NCBI GenBank assembly: GCA_037074765.1
Contig: JBAMDO010000160.1
Coordinates: 55,717-119,716 of the forward strand
Reading direction: 5' to 3'
Source: Mansonella perstans
Lineage: Eukaryota; Nematoda; Chromadorea; Rhabditida; Onchocercidae
DNA: 64,000 nt
Shown in pieces: positions 37,736 to 50,443 of this stretch. Position numbers and translations under genes: made by a program. Numbering within the stretch: the first letter of the stretch is position 1; every line of letters begins with the position of its first letter. The notes beneath the pieces are model-generated. The model saw only the letters and a list, made by a program, of their open reading frames with translations. It was not told where the DNA came from and ran no database searches.

Positions 37736-37915
37736 TTATATCATAAAAGTACGAGCATTCAGCACAGCGCAAATTCCTCATTCTCGTCAATATTAGCTGT
37801 ATGAGAAGAAAAAGAAATGGCGACAGTGTCCTTGTTGTCAAGTGGTTCATCGACAGATATATCAGACAGGATATATCCTGCTGTTCAATTTTATAGCTTT
37901 AAAAAAGACATAATG
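37596..37915 (+). other. GC-richer, coding-like patch around a GTAT/GT microsatellite
   Basis: After an acceptor-like TTTATCAG (ends 37595) one frame reads GRRKCCRTIRQALYTSTVQ up to a donor-like GT at the microsatellite (37661-37735). Beyond the repeat, after ATATTAG, another frame reads YEKKKKWRQCPCCQVVHRQI and on to a stop. The minus strand is also open over the first part. G+C is well above the surrounding desert. It could be exons of a small unknown gene or a conserved noncoding element; no family is recognised. Confidence 0.2.
37661..37735. repeat. GTAT and GT microsatellite
   Basis: Runs of GTAT (37661-37688), then CACATG, then about 12 GT units and three more GTAT units up to 37735. 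Confidence 0.9.
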
Positions 37916-39031
37916 GAGTTCTTTGTATAATTCCACTTTGAAAATGTATTCAATTCTTGATGCTTTTTGATTACGTTCATCCTAACATCTATTTATCGAA
38001 TCCTATTTTAATTATCAACGAATTATTCATCATTTATCGGATATTCATTTATTGATTTAGATTTTTCTAAATTTCTAAATGATTGTTTTCCTGAACTAAT
38101 TCTATTTCTTTCATTATTTTTTAATTAATTTCATCCAAACAATATTCCCTAGATAATTTTACTTCTTATCAATTAAATAATCTTAATTGGCAAGTTATTT
38201 TCCAGTTACATCTAATCAGCAAGATTAATTCAATGTTCATTTTCTTTTTTTTTTTTTTTTTTTTTTTTTGGTACATTTGCATTATACTTGTTTTTAGGAT
38301 TGCTTTGGATATTCAACATTCCCTTTATTCAGTCCTTGTTTTCTATGATAAGCCTTAGATTAAGGATAATGCAATGAATAGTGGTATAAGTAAAAATTGA
38401 AATTGCTGAAAAATGATATAATTAATTGAGTTTCAGGATTACTTTCAAGAATTATTCAACATAGTAACATGATCGAAAATTATTTTTCTAGATTGAGCTG
38501 CAAAATGAATTATTATAGGATTTAGATGAATCATTTGATTCATTTTTCTTAGAACAAATAAATCCCTAACTTATCATGAGCAATTCTTTCACTGGAACGA
38601 TTCGGAAAATTTTATAGTTTGTTTTTTTTTTTTTTTTTTTTTAATTTTAAAATGTTTACTGTTAAATAACACTAAAGAATATCAGATGACAATAAAGAAT
38701 ATTAAATAATAATAAAGAGTATTAATAGGTACTGCTTACTTACTATTTGTTATATTTACTGTTATACGTACTGTACTGTTAATATTTACTGTTAAATTTA
38801 CTGTTTTTTTTTCAAAAAAAAGAAATTATTTTCTGTAGAGTAATCTTATTTGGAAATTTTGTGAAGAATTCTTTAGTGAATACCGATATACCTACCAATA
38901 GATGTACCACTTTTTCGTAAATGACTGGATCTCTCCGTTCGTATTGTAATAGCATATCCTGTTGAGCAGTTTTTTTTTTTTCTAAATGTATATTTTCAAA
39001 TTGATAGAATCAATTATAGCTTAAGTGGTAA

Positions 39032-39195
39032 TTAGCTTAAGAAAAAATTTAGCTTAAAGATCATTGGTTTAATGTTAATTTGTTTTTGTTATAACTCTAC
39101 TGACCTTTAGCCTAAGAAAAGATTTAGCTTAAAGATCATTGGCTTAAAGTTAATTTCTTTTTGTTCACAATTTTACTGATCTTTAGCTTAAGTGT
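39032..39195. repeat. ~75-bp tandem duplication with partial third unit
   Basis: Units start at 39032, 39107 and 39183 with TTAGCTTAAG or TTAGCCTAAG, and share the core AAAGATCATTGG. TTAGCTTAA is itself scattered through the array. The third unit is truncated. Confidence 0.8.
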
Positions 39196-40229
39196 AGAAT
39201 TTTAGATTTAATTTAATTAAGGAAATAAATTTTTATTTTATTGAAATTATACAATCGCTTATAAAATGAATAATTTCTAAAAAATTTTTTTAAGTCCAAT
39301 ATGCTTGAATGCATATATTTATGTGTATTTGAAACATTCTTATGATGAACTTTTTTTTTGATCAAAATTTTAGGCTAACTTTTAATTCCACTTCTATTCA
39401 AGTGGAACGAATGACTGCCAAGTAATATGGCATTCTTGTCAGTTTTACTTTCAAATCTACAAATGAATACTTTTGCTAGGCTTTTCTTCAAAATTTTCAA
39501 CATTCCTTAAATCTTTACTTCTCTGCTTCACTTCCTAATTAAAAATTCACTTTCATCTAGGATAAATTTCATCAATTGAAAGTTGTTGATACATTTATTC
39601 TACACCTTGTTTACATTTTTGATCGTTTCGATATGAGAATGACAAGTCCACACAATGCAGTTTTTCTTCGTTATACACTCAATTTTATGGATTTTTTTTT
39701 TTACTCTCTGGACAATAAGCTATATCCTTTTGCTTGGGTGTGAAAGAGAAGAACCCTTGAATAAAAATTTGCCAAGAAGAAGATGCAAGCGTGAATTGCT
39801 AAAAGGAAATACCACATTAGAGCATAGATATTGGAAGATTTCGATTAAACTACCCTACGAGAAATGCATGTGTTACGCTCTTTTTTCAATTTTTCAGGCG
39901 CTTTAAATTTGCTTTCCAAATTATTTTGTTTTCTTTTTCTTTCTTTTTTCGCAAAATTTCGTTAACTTTTTTTTCTTTAATCACCCATACTTTCATTTCA
40001 GTTCTCAATGCGAAATTTTTTAGCCAATAATCATTTCGTTATTTGTCTCGGAATTCGCAGCTGTCATCGCTATTTATCATTCTTTAAATTCGCTTTAAAT
40101 TTTCAAATAATTTCTGCTATTTGTTCAACAACAGCTTAGAATGTAGCTTACTTGTCATTGTTTAAATTTTTAAAAGTTTCTGTTGTTTCTTCAACGACAG
40201 CTCAAAAAAAAACTGATAGATTTTTTTTT

Positions 40230-40266
<37 letters not shown>

Positions 40267-41462
40267 GCATTGCAATGATTCGAAAGCTTATAACCTTGTA
40301 AGTTTTAATTAATTCAGCTTTAATTTCTCCTTTAATTTTTATCTTATATCAATTGCTATTTCATGTATTTTGCAAAATTTTATTTTCTTTCGTCTCTAAC
40401 AAGATATATTTTTTCTTTTTCCATTTATCGAATTAAAAATTTCTTCAAAAATACTTCCCGTTTTTTGTGTGGGCTGAATTGGCAAATTGACAAAAGCATT
40501 TGAAATTGTTTGTAAAATTAATTGAAGCTTTGGTATTGAATTTATTTTTTCCAATCTTCATTTAAAGTTTACAAAAGAATAAAACTAGTGTCGCAGAACT
40601 AGTTTGTTTTTTTGTCCGAAAATATCATTTGGTAATTTTTCGATTCAATTTTATATTCACTTATTTTGCCCATTGGAATTTCAATGCTAGAATTAAATTA
40701 TTTGCTTGAATTATATGAATTCCAAAACTTTTTTTTGTTCACATTAAAATTGATTTTTTTTTGAACAACAATATTAAGAATTAAATAAATTCTATTTCAA
40801 TAGTGCAATTTATCCAATTATTTACGTGGAAAAACTTTTCATTTTAAGAAAGAAAAATTTCAGTTCAATTTTTAATGTTGAAATCATAAATTGCTTCCAT
40901 ATAAAAGTTCTGTAATTGCAGTAATACGGCTCTGCGCCTTTCAGTTCATTTTTGGTTATTTAATGTTCTTCTTTTGGGAAGTATAGAAGTGGTTGTTTTT
41001 TTTTTCACTGTAATTTTTAATTTTGCAAAAATTGCCTTATTTTTTTATGGTTTTATAGAGATATGATTGTTATTGATTGGTTTCTCTGAGCCTTTTAACT
41101 GACTGAATGTTATGTTATTACTTAAAATATTTTCTTTTAATGAGTTTTTTTTTTTTTTTAATTTTCTTATGTTATTAATGATTTTTTATATTTATAATGG
41201 CAGTTTTAATTGTTTTAGATTGAAAATGTTTGATAGTGAAATGCTGAAAAAATAATGAGACATTTCTTTTGTTTGCAATGTATTTGAGGTTAAAGGCTAA
41301 ACTTTTTTATCACCGAAATATTCAGCTTATGAGCTTATATGTCGTATTTCCATGAAGTCCAAAAAAAAAAATGATAGTAAATATTGAAAGTTTGCTTTTC
41401 TTCAAGAATATCATATCATTTGTTGACATAATCTATATGCATATATGGTTTAGCATTGTAAA

Positions 41463-41511
41463 TGATGATGATGATGATGATGACGATGATGATGATGATA
41501 ATGATGGCGAT
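41463..41511. repeat. GAT trinucleotide microsatellite
   Basis: About 16 GAT-type triplets with a few substitutions. They create an Asp string in one plus-strand frame, which is not taken as coding. Confidence 0.9.
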
Positions 41512-41704
41512 GGCACTGGTCACTTTTGCCTATCTTCTCTTTTTCTCGATTTTTGCCCATTTACACAGCATTCATTTTTTTCGTATCATGAACTAGCAGT
41601 AGTTGATAACGTCATATATTATAGCGCCTCATCTTTCCTTCCTGTACTTTTTATTATTACTGGACTAATGATTAGCTCTTGTATAACTCTACTATTATTA
41701 CCAT

Positions 41705-42025
41705 GGCTATTGGCTATATTTAACTAACCTTATACTATTACACACATATTGACCACATTTAACTAACTTCATACTACATGGGTATTGACAACATTTAAAT
41801 AAGTTTACTACTTTTATATGGGTATTGACCACATTTAACTAATCTTACTACTGGCTATTACGACATTTAATTAAACTTTATTATTACATGGATATTGGCT
41901 ATATAAGTATTGACTACTTTAATGTTGGGCATTGCTACATTTAATAACTTATGCTATCACATAGATCATTGGATATGTTTAGTTAATCTTAATACTATTA
42001 CACGGATCTTTCATCGATGTTTAAC
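41705..42025. repeat. Degenerate ~40-45-bp tandem repeat
   Basis: Six to seven diverged units share the pattern TACATGG(G/A)TATTGACCAC then ATTTAACTAA and CTTACTA. The array ends about 250 bases before the katanin start codon. Confidence 0.7.
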
Positions 42026-42277
42026 CTTTGAACTCAACTTAAATGTGAATTAAATTTAAGCACAAAACAAAAATGATTAATGTAAAATAAGATTTGTCAT
42101 AGTAAACATTTTGTAGAAATATATTGTATGTGAAATATTAACATCATTTTTAATGATGCCACTTAATTACGCATGCTTGATGACGTTTTCCAGAATTATC
42201 AAACTTGAAATTTTGAAAATTGCAGTTTAATTATTTAGTAGTGGTATCCGACATTTTGGACGGATGGGCTCCTGCAC

Positions 42278-45200
42278 ATGCAGTCTCTATGTATGTTTGT
42301 TTTTTTGAAATTATCTCATTACTACTTGATATCGGTAGGAAAAAAAATTGCTGTAATATTAATTTGTCATGGATATTTCTAGCTTATTCATTATAAGATG
42401 TCTACAATTAACAGTGTTAAAGTTTATGAATGAAATTTTAAAGAAAAGTTTAATTTCAGTTGAGAGAGTAGTAAATGAAGATGCTGCAACGATTGGTGTT
42501 ATTGGTGTACAAACGAGGAATGTGTTCACTTGTCCACCTCTTGTCTGTTATCCATTTAATGATACTTCCGAGCAGGATCATTTGGTAAGTGGTAAAATAA
42601 AGTACTGGAAGATCATATTTTAGGATAGTGTGTAAATTTCAGACGACTATATCACATGAAAATAATGTTGACAAATGATAACTTAAATTAGGAAAGAATT
42701 TGTATTATTACATTATATTAAAGTATAAAAGCTTCTGGCCTGAGGCCAAAAATAAGTTTATCAGTTTTAGTATAATATTGTTTCTTTTTAATACAGAATT
42801 GTTACTATCTTTCATACTGGGTTAATTTGTAATTTCTGGAACGTAGACTTTGCTAATTTTGTAATTTACGATCAATGCGATCAGAATTGACTTCAGTCTA
42901 TCGCCTTGTGATATAAATAACCTATTTCAGCTCTTTTAATGTTCAGTCTTTATTAGCATCACCTTTGAAAATTTGAAATATGCTATTGAGTGAAATCCTT
43001 AATCTAGGAACGAAACATTGCAGTTATTTCTATTCTTCTTTAATACAAAAAAAAAGTATACAATACTCCATATATATAAAGCTATCAGTTTAGTAAAAAG
43101 CTAACAGTTTAAAAAAAAAAATCTATGCATAATAAGATAATAATGGTAATTTCATGCTATTAATCTACTAAGAATCATGCTACTAGGAATTCAAAAAATT
43201 TACCTACATTTTATGAGTTTTTTAAAACCTAAAAACTTTAAGCTTCCTTCTTTTTTCTCCTACCTATTTTATTTGCTTCTAATTTCAGCAATGGAATGGT
43301 TCATCAACTTTAATTACAAATTGTATTTCCTTAGCACATGATGAGCGAATTCTTGCACATACAATATCATCTGCTGTTAAACTTGTGGATCTCCAAACTG
43401 GTAAATTTATATTTTTTTTGTATGTGAAATTTTTTAGTAATCAGATTCTGTGAATAAGGAATATCTTCATTTACATTCAAATGTGCTAGGATTTCGATAA
43501 ATGATTTTTCTCTTTTTTTTTTTTTTTAAAAGAAATGATACATTAATTGAAAATTTTGCTAGTTTATGGCAAAACAACTACTAGCTTTTGTTATCCAGTC
43601 TGATTGCAGGATTTATTTAAAAATTACCACTTAATAAATTGAATAATTTTCACATTTGTTTTAATGAATTCCGTAGAAATTTTAGCTTTATGAGTAAATT
43701 AATAAATTTCTTGTATTTTACTATTGTTTATCATAACACGGAAATAACACTCTTAGAGTATTATTTCAGGGCGTGAAATGCGCACATTGGTTGGTCATAA
43801 GGGGCGAATTAATGCTATAATGCAAAGTAATAGGTAATTGAGTTGGAATTTCTAATTAATTAAACATAAGCATTTGCATTTAAAATCCATGTTCTTGGCT
43901 GTGCTCTCTCTTAAATTCATGCTCTCTTTTTAGTTGTGATTTCATGGAAAACTTGAATTTCATTTTCCATCTTTATTTTTCTAAGATAGCTGAAATTGTT
44001 GTAGTAATTAACAAATGTTAATAAAGTTGGGATTAATAATTACACTAATTTTAGATCTATGTATTTGTGGGCATCAGCAGCTGCTGACTGCACAGTTACT
44101 CTCTGGGATACAAGGCAACATCCAGCTAACGTACAAATACGGCGTTTCGATCGTCCAGTAAAATGTTTATGTTATAGTCCAAATGATGCTTTCATAGCAC
44201 TGGGCTCCGATCACTTGTACTTGATGGATCCACGTATCAAAGAGTACCGATCTCTTCCTTCTTCATCTCAGGTTAGTATGATCTTAAAGTTCATTTTCAT
44301 TTGTAAATTTCTGAATAATTTATTGGTTATACTGGTGATTATTGGAACTGAAATTTGTCTTAATTATTCGAAAGAGCTAAGCTCAGCTTACATGCTTAGT
44401 AAAATCATGAGTTTGGCGGTGATAACCACTAGTCTAATTTGGTGGTGACCTGTAGCTGCAAAGAGTATTGCAGTGGATGGGAGGAAAGAAAGTCGGTTGT
44501 TGTATAACCAAAAAGATAAATCTATTTCTGCAATATATGTGATCAGCAGGTGGTTTTATTATTTTTAGTAATTTTTGAATATTACTGAAGTTCGATTCTT
44601 TTTATTAATACAACAACATTTCTTTGTGCAAAATGAATTTTTCTTCTGCTTATATCCGAAAGCTATTATTTTGCATTTTATGTCAATAATTTGCAAGACA
44701 AAGAGATGTGAAAGTTTATTAAAAATCAAAATTTCTTCCCAACTTTTTTTTTTAAGTATTTAATAATACAAATTAATTTTGTTTTTTTTACTTTTTCTTT
44801 TTAAAAAAGAAAAAGGAAAAATTAATATATAGCTTACTAGTATTGAAGATTCCTAAAAAATATCAAATTATTCAAATTCTGCCAGTTTAATCTATCTTTT
44901 TAATATAGGTATTACATGCATGCTTCCATCCTTCGGAATATTTGCTGGCAGCGGGTTCCGAGGATCGATTAGTACGTTTTTGGGATATCGATACTGAAGA
45001 ATGTGTCTCACAAAGTGATCCGGCAGATGGTACACTGAGAAAAATTACTTTTCATAATGATGGTTCAGCTCTACTTACGCTTACTGATCGGTTTGTTTTG
45101 CAAAAATTTTTTTCCCCTCATTTTTTTTTACTTTTTCGGAAGAAAAAAAACTAGGATCTGTAAGGAAGAATGTAGAAAAAAGTTGAAAGAGTTGAGAAAA

Positions 45201-48200
45201 GTAAAGAAATGCTCTTCAAAGACTGTCTTCAAAAAATTTTTGAATAATATCAGTCCTTATTTGACAATGAAAATTTTACCTTAAGCTTATATTTCGCTTA
45301 ATTAGCTAATTAGTACTAGAGCAAAACTAACAATGTGTACACATATAAAAATCATTTACTTGGCAAAATTTTATTATATATAATGAATTTATTTCTCAGC
45401 GCAGTGCACATTAATTATTTTTAATTTTGCAGTAAATGCAGTGCAATTTCATGGGAACCATTTGAAATGCTCGGACAATTTACACTACCACAGACGAATT
45501 ACTCCTTAAGTTTGGCAACTTCAGATTCAGAAATTTTTGTTCTCAGGCGATCAGTACTGCTGAGTAGTTTATCGTTATTGATGGCTCCTTATGCAGTTAG
45601 TATAACTTTCAGTTTATGCAATAATCACAAATGCAAAAACTTTTTAAATAATTTAAATAGATGAAATTTTTTTGCAATCTTTTAAAACAGTTATGAGTGT
45701 TATTGAAGAATAAAGAAGCCACAATTTTATAATGGTGCCCTTATAAAAAGCATAAAACGATTTTTTTTTTTAAAATCATTTTCCAAGTAGATTTACATGA
45801 AGCATAAAAGCAAATATATTTATTGATTTTCATTAACAAATTTTGCAATTACTGCTTTAGCATGTAGAAAATTAATTAATTTCCGATTCAAGTCGCTTAC
45901 TGTTACAAAAATTATCACTAGTAAAAAGTGGTCTTTTAATGGTTGCATTAATTATAATTATAAAAAATGATAGAATAGAATTTGATAAAGAAAGAGCATA
46001 ATGAGAGGTCATTTTGAGGGACAGTTGATTTGTAATATATGACAATCAATTGTACCATGTATTTAATACGAAAGAAAATATGGAAATATTTTAAGAAATA
46101 TCGTTTTTTTCTCGTCTGATTTATATATTTCCTTTTTTTGACCTCCCTCCTCATTCCTATTTTGTTACTAAGCAACCAAAGAAATTAAATTTTGTGTGCC
46201 TAAATCTAAGTGCATTTAGCATAAATGTTCTGCTGGTATTTCTTTCGGAACAATAATGTTTGTCTTTTTGTTTTCTTTATTTGTAAACAAATTCACTGCT
46301 ATTAGCATTTTTCAACTTTTTCTTTTTTTTATTTCTCAATCAAAAAAAAAATTTTTGAATTTTTTTTTAGTTGACAACAAATGAACATTTATGTATTCTG
46401 TAGTATAAACTGTTAAAACATTTTTTTTCCTGATTATAACCTAAATAATGGTTGATTTTTTCATGGACGAATAAAAAGTTTAATGGATACTTTATTTTCA
46501 GTCTTTAAAAAATTTTTTAAGCTAAGCGAAAGATTGTTAGCTATTAAGAGACTATTGATAGTTAAAATGTTGATAAAGATTGAAAGAAAGATTGATAGCT
46601 TTTTTTTTTCTTTTTCGTGACAGCAAAACATTCGTGAAGTAGTAGAAGAAAGAAGGGAGTGTTATTTAGAAGTTTATTACCCTAAAGTTTCTTTTTTTAA
46701 TTAAACCGTCGGTCAGTTTTTCTTTTTTCTGTTTTGAAACCAATAATTTGTTGTTGAATCAAACAAACAGTATAAATAAGAACACATTGAGATTATCAAT
46801 TTATACTCCTGAATAGCCTAAAAGTTAATGGAACTTGCTCAGTAAAGAATTATATGTTAGTATGGATTTCACTTTTTTTTCCTTTTTATTTCATTTCAAA
46901 AAACTTTTTCTTGCATGTCAAAACTTTTCAGAAACTTCTTACTCAGGTGGAGTCACTGGAAAACGAAGATCGAAATGATAAATCAGAAGCAGCAGGAAAT
47001 AAGCTAGTAGATCTGTTGGTGGCAAATTTTGATGATCCAGGTAGGAACGAGTTGGAAAATCAGTTACAATTGGAGAAAGAACCGGTACAATACTACGATG
47101 ATTATAAGGCATTTATACCGACATTTACAGTGCCACGTACACCGCTTTCACAGTCCCCGAGAGTAGTATCACGTACTGAAGTAAGCTTTTGAATTTTTTG
47201 AAATTTTAACAGTTTTTCCTGGGAAACATAGCGTAAAAATCTTTAGATTTTGCTGATATTGCTTAGTTGCTTTTTTTTACCTTCTAATACTGGTTACAAC
47301 GTTATTAAATTTATCAACTTCTACAAATTTTGCTTAAATTTTTTTGAATCTGTGTTTTCTATGTTTTCCAGGAAGAACTTAAGTAGCCAAATTCGGGGTA
47401 AGAATTCGTGGATCGTGGAATTGTATCAAATTTCAAAATTTTGTTTTATTTTAGTTATCACTTATTATTATTAATCACTTTAATTGTTGGATTATATTTT
47501 TTAAAGCAAGTAATTGTGGCACAATATCTTTGGATCGACTATTTTGGCTGTTTGATATTTTAAAAAAAAATCCTTCATTTTATGAATCTAGTATTTGTAA
47601 ATTCAGTTTACTGTTTACCAAACAGTAATTTTGGTTTTGATCGGATTAGAATTCGTCATATCCTGTTTTAAATAGATGTTACATCACAACAAATTTGTGC
47701 CATTTATCTTTTTTTCTTCTACAAAATACGGTAGCAACATTAAAAAATATCTACATTTGATTCTTCCAAATGAATTTAAATGTGTGGTACTAAGTTTAAA
47801 CAGTAAATTAAATACACAAATTAACTAATTAACTGCGAGCAGTCTAATCATTCTTATACATTTGATGTTTTAGAAAAAAATCAATAATGTTAAAAATTGG
47901 TTTGTTATTTGTCGACATGGTTGAAAAATGAAACTTTTGATCGTTTGATAAATTAACAGTAAGATTTTATTACAGATTGCAACTGTTGCCATGACTACTA
48001 CGACAACTACACCATTGACGACGATTATATCAATGCCTACTAAAGCAAAAGCATTAAAAACTAGACGAACTGATACAAATTCAAAGTAAGTGATTGTGAA
48101 TTTGTTTTTTGATGTAGAAAATTTCAAATTTAAATAATTTTATAATAATTTCTAAGCTCGGCAACTTCTGTACTTTTTTTTCATCTAATAGAAATTGCTG

Positions 48201-50443
48201 TATTGATATAAAAATTTTAGAATAAAAAAAATTGTATAATCTATAGGATGATATAAATAGAATATAAAATTTTGGATATTGGAGTTGTAATGATAACTGT
48301 TTTTTTTTTTTGAATAATGCATTTACGAATGTTTTAATAAATATAATTTATTTGAAATTTATTCGTTAGATTAGAAAGTAATGGATATTAGATGTTCAGG
48401 TAGCTAATAATTATTTAGCTGTACAAACTAAGTACAAATTGAATAATTACCAGAAGCCAGAGGATTTTAGCTCATCTTATGACACAATCTTAGATTGGGC
48501 AATTCGAAAGTTGCCAGCAATACGCGAAAATCGGGTACTATAATGCTGCGCACATCACAATCTAATTTATCATCTCGAAAAGGAGTACATTCTTATGGTA
48601 ATGAATTTATATCTGAATTATTTTCTTAAAATCTGTCTAAATTCTATTGCAGTCTCTTTTATTATTTCTAAAATAAATTACTTAATTTGTTGAATTTTGT
48701 TTTCTTTCAGCAGCACCAATTGAAGTAACCAATTCAATGCCGGATATTCGATGTGCCACCACCTCTAAGAAGGTTATCGTTCATATCTTTACTATTCATA
48801 GATTTAAAATCTGTCTAGGATTTTGAAACTTCCAATAACATCTATATTAGTGAGTGAAAGAAATTCTTGAGTTTTGCAATACTCTCGCTGAAAATTCTTA
48901 CTGCAGTGATACTTTTCAAAATTGTCAATTTCAGAACAACAAAAACCGTTGTCTTAATGATAATGATTATGAAATGAAACATCACTGTCAACGAAAGCAG
49001 TCATATCGAGATCGAGATCAGGAAATACCCAACGAACCATATAGCTTAGATGATATAATCACCGGTTTAGATAAGCTTGAAATGATGATTAATGAACGGC
49101 GTATAATATTGGAGGATGTGTTACGTTGTTGGCGTACACGTGGCTGTGAAGCAGCGGTTACAGAAGCTGCACGATCCAATAATATGGCTGTACTTATTGA
49201 ACTGATTAATGCATTCAATCATATGCCTGCAATTTGGAATTTAACACTCTGTACCGCTGTCCTACCTCATATTGAAACACTGTTCGCCGATAAACACAAA
49301 GATTCTGTGGAGGTAATTTATGAAATTCAATGAAATTTAATATGAAATCCAATTTATGAAATTACAACTTTATACGGTAGAAATGCAGCAAATATTCTTC
49401 ATGTTTTATTTTCACTTCAGGTGAAAATTTTTTTTACAAAATTTTATTTTGAATTTTTTTTTCTTGAATTCTTGCATCTTAACTTACTTCTCTCATTTGT
49501 CAATTAATGTAGAATAGATTTTTTCTCCTTCAAAAATAAAAACTGTAAATTTTTCGTGAAAAAATTTTTTAACTTTGAAGATATTAAATTTTTGATATCA
49601 CATTGTAATGATGTAAAAAAAAAACCTTTTATATTCTCAAAAGTTTATGAATTCTAAAGTTTTATTTCAAATCTAAAAATTCAAGTTCATTTCTGATACT
49701 GCTGCAATATATCTTTTAAAGGTTTAGCACTTTTCTACATTCTTCTCATTTTTTCTTTTTTTAACTGGATATTTGTAATAAATTAATTTAGGTAGCATTA
49801 AGTGCGCTTAGAGCAATTATTACGGGTTGTGGAGATGTGATTCGTACTGGTTCTCATCGTCGTTTTCAAATTGGTGTCGATATTCCAGCTGAAGAACGAC
49901 ATAATAAGTGTATGAAGTTAGTATAAGCTAATTTTATAAAAGTAGAAAAAGGTTGAAGTTAAATCAATAAATAATACGAGTGAGAAACAAGATAATGATA
50001 TATATGGATATTATGATCCGTGAAAATTTGGCTTTAATCTTGAATGCAACTTTTTGTAGCATTTAATAAATTGAAGTCGTGTAATTGATAAAGTCTTTGA
50101 AATTTATAAATATTAGTATTAAATTACATTTCATTGTCCTACAAATGTGATGTTTTTTCATATGGTTAAGTAGATTATTTTGTATGTCTTATAATAAAAA
50201 ATGAATTAAATTAAAATATATTTATTTATTCATTGATCCTTCAAAGTGTTTTTTTTTGATTTCATCTTAAAATTTAATTTTTAATTGTTATTTCTATTAG
50301 TAATGCTGTTTTACAGGTGTATGCAGCAATTGACAAATATAAGAGTTAAAGCTACATTGTTGGCGGATCATATGAATAAGTCACAGTCGCATGAATTTAG
50401 TGCTCTTATGCAAATCTTCGATGACACTTTGTCATCAAGTTGA
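42278..50443 (+). CDS. KATNB1: Katanin p80 regulatory subunit (WD40 plus con80)
   Basis: Fourteen exons in phase give 676 residues (human 655): 42278-42290, 42460-42584, 43289-43400, 43770-43833, 44055-44271, 44909-45090, 45433-45595, 46932-47180, 47976-48085, 48494-48597, 48711-48772, 48935-49312, 49792-49916, 50317-50443. Katanin is the microtubule-severing enzyme; p80 binds the p60 AAA ATPase and targets it to centrosomes and spindles. Residues about 20-290 form WD40 repeats (GREMRTLVGHKGRI; DCTVTLWDTR; LHACFHPSEYLLAAGSEDRL then VRFWDID; ISWEPFEML). A low-complexity Thr/Ser/Lys linker follows, then the con80 domain at about 495-676 (ERRIILEDVLRCWRTRG; IWNLTLCTAVLPHIETLF; VGVDI-type IGVDIPAEERHNKC). 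The 13-base first exon is the weakest part: an alternative start at 42430, read straight through, would give MNEILKKSLIS before VERVVNED. WD repeat 1 is poorly conserved. Confidence 0.93.

Larger units (their letters stand above)
31861..42277. other. 10.4-kb gene-poor interval upstream of katanin p80
   Basis: Very AT-rich, with no recognisable coding exon in 31861-37500 or 38000-42200 on either strand. The only non-simple sequence is the GC-richer patch near 37.6-37.9 kb. The rest is simple and tandem repeats (37.1-37.7, 39.0, 40.2, 41.4 and 41.7-42.0 kb). It may include the CCAR1-like 3' UTR, the katanin promoter, or untranslated first exons of either neighbour. Small frames such as 39655-39906 and 41371-41727 are not accepted as genes. 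Confidence 0.5.

Noticed and set aside
37572..37850. Frames reading Val-Cys or Thr-His repeats on either strand
   Set aside because: These are direct readouts of the GT/GTAT microsatellite.
39655..39906. Secreted-peptide-like frame (hydrophobic start, then PRRRCKREL)
   Set aside because: Basic cleavage-like motif is suggestive of a propeptide. No promoter, splice or family support was seen, and the hydrophobic start comes from a poly-T run.
41371..41727. 118-residue frame with an Asp string and hydrophobic tail
   Set aside because: The Asp run is a GAT microsatellite; the remainder lacks family resemblance and supported splice sites.
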